Assembly (NCBI RefSeq): GCF_002504165.1
Contig: NZ_CP021409.1
Span: 1-64,000, forward strand
Direction: 5' to 3'
DNA length: 64,000 nucleotides
Origin: Pacificitalea manganoxidans
GTDB lineage: Bacteria > Pseudomonadota > Alphaproteobacteria > Rhodobacterales > Rhodobacteraceae
In this document: one piece after another, positions 63,207 to 64,000 of the stretch
Numbering within the stretch: position 1 is the first letter of the stretch
Layout: the number at the start of each line of letters is the position of its first letter
The notes under the pieces: generated by a model
Databases searched by the model: none
Told to the model about the DNA's origin: nothing
The model's input: the letters and a program-made list of their open reading frames with translations, nothing else
Made by a program: the position numbers and the translations under genes

Positions 63207-64000
63207 CCCAAACGGATGTTCAGATGACCGCCGCCCCGGAGGCGGAGACCGGCGCGCCGACCCCGGCGCAGATTTTTCGCCAGCGGCTGTTCGGCCATAC
63301 CGGGTTTCTGATCGGGGCCGGGCTGATCGGGGTGATCGCGCTGGTCGCGATCTTTGCCCCGCTGATCGCGCCGCATGACCCCTACGCGCAATCGCTGTCG
63401 TCGCGGATGTTGCCGCCGGTCTGGGTGGAGGGCGGCCGGTGGGAGCACCTGCTGGGCACCGACCAGAACGGGCGCGATTACCTGAGCCGGTTGATTTACG
63501 GCACGCGGGTGTCGATCACGATCGGGCTGGGGGCGGCGACCGTCGGTCTGGTGATCGGTGTGACGCTGGGCGTGCTGGCGGGGTATTTTGGCGGCTGGGT
63601 CGACCATGTGGTGAGCTTCCTGCTGACCGCGCAGCTGGCGCTGCCGGGGCTGCTTCTGGCGATGGCGCTGGTGTTCATCATCGGGCCGTCGATCTGGGTG
63701 GTGATCGGCATCGTGGGGGTGCTGCACTGGACCTATTATCTGGTAGTGACGCGGGCCGCGACGCAGCGCATCCGGTCGCAGGATTACGTTCTGGCCGCCG
63801 TGGCGGCGGGGGCGAGCCCGCGCCAGATCCTGTGGCACGAGATCCTGCCTAACCTGATGAGCGCGATCATCGTCATTTTCACCTTTGAGCTGGGGATCGC
63901 GATCCTTGCCGAAAGTTCGCTGAGCTTTCTGGGCGTGGGGATCCAGCCGCCGACGCCAAGCTGGGGTCTGATGATCGCCGAGGGCAAGCAGGCGATGTTC
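63203..64000 (+). CDS. peptide-type ABC importer permease (DppC-like), cut by window end
   Basis: At least 266 codons, open to the last base. The start MTQTDVQMTAA is set by the ATGA overlap with the DppB-like gene. It shows the DppC pattern: a hydrophilic N-terminus, first membrane segment, APHDPYAQ, HLLGTDQNGRDYLSRLIYGTR, and an EAA loop ending ILWHEILPNLMS. The C-terminus, probably 20-40 residues, is missing only because the window ends. Confidence 0.88.
   Translation, partial: MTQTDVQMTAAPEAETGAPTPAQIFRQRLFGHTGFLIGAGLIGVIALVAIFAPLIAPHDPYAQSLSSRMLPPVWVEGGRWEHLLGTDQNGRDYLSRLIYGTRVSITIGLGAATVGLVIGVTLGVLAGYFGGWVDHVVSFLLTAQLALPGLLLAMALVFIIGPSIWVVIGIVGVLHWTYYLVVTRAATQRIRSQDYVLAAVAAGASPRQILWHEILPNLMSAIIVIFTFELGIAILAESSLSFLGVGIQPPTPSWGLMIAEGKQAMF

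Overview
The window is GC-rich and reads as part of a large plasmid or chromid from an alphaproteobacterium of the Rhodobacterales (Roseobacter/Paracoccus-like). The main evidence is a parA-parB pair divergent from a replication protein whose C-terminus resembles DnaA domain I, which is the DnaA-like replicon type known from that order. Iterons and palindromic parS-like sites lie nearby. The many TRAP, TTT and ABC importers, a DHPS-dehydrogenase-like HisD paralogue and a bipartite aldehyde dehydrogenase fit the same group. I saw no rRNA, tRNA, CRISPR array, prophage or insertion sequence.

Layout. (A) 111-11964: a catabolic cluster of polyamine-type ABC importer genes, an SDR, a HisD paralogue, a Zn-alcohol dehydrogenase, an APH-like kinase, an FMN 2-hydroxyacid dehydrogenase, a HisC-like aminotransferase and a HutC-type repressor. 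Three copies of the same GTATATAC-centred operator tie it together. (B) 12222-26073: two divergent units around an IclR regulator. The left unit has a class II aldolase-like protein, a ThDP enzyme, a TctC binding protein, an aldehyde dehydrogenase, a TctA-TctB fusion and an amidohydrolase. The right unit has an FAD aromatic hydroxylase-like enzyme and a TAXI-TRAP importer. (C) 26127-37303: a deoxyribose or nucleoside-sugar unit with a sugar ABC importer, mutarotase-like protein, sugar kinase, DeoC, a two-domain aldehyde dehydrogenase and a DeoR regulator with a 9-bp-arm operator. (D) 37431-43319: a LysR regulator divergent from a DctQMP TRAP importer with a creatininase-like and an M20 amidohydrolase. 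(E) 43457-56776: a stress-type SDR, two giant paralogous autotransporters with an IalB-like gene, and a TPR-sulfotransferase. (F) 56862-60609: parB, parA, origin and replication gene. (G) 60701-64000: the start of a peptide/nickel-type ABC importer operon that runs off the window.

Two patterns cross the regions. All six solute-binding-protein genes, from five transporter families, are followed at once by a strong hairpin before the next gene of their operon, which probably protects the binding-protein part of the transcript. The parS-like palindrome CTTACCC-NN-GGGTAAG occurs four times around parAB, two of them inside the genes where both encode the peptide LPTGK, and once about 27 kb away inside the deoxyribose operon.

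The best candidate for an undescribed system is region A. Its HisD paralogue has lost the residues expected for histidinol oxidation, and it sits with an unrecognised kinase and an aminotransferase under one repressor. Its substrate cannot be read from sequence. A C3 sulfonate or amino alcohol is a reasonable hypothesis only.
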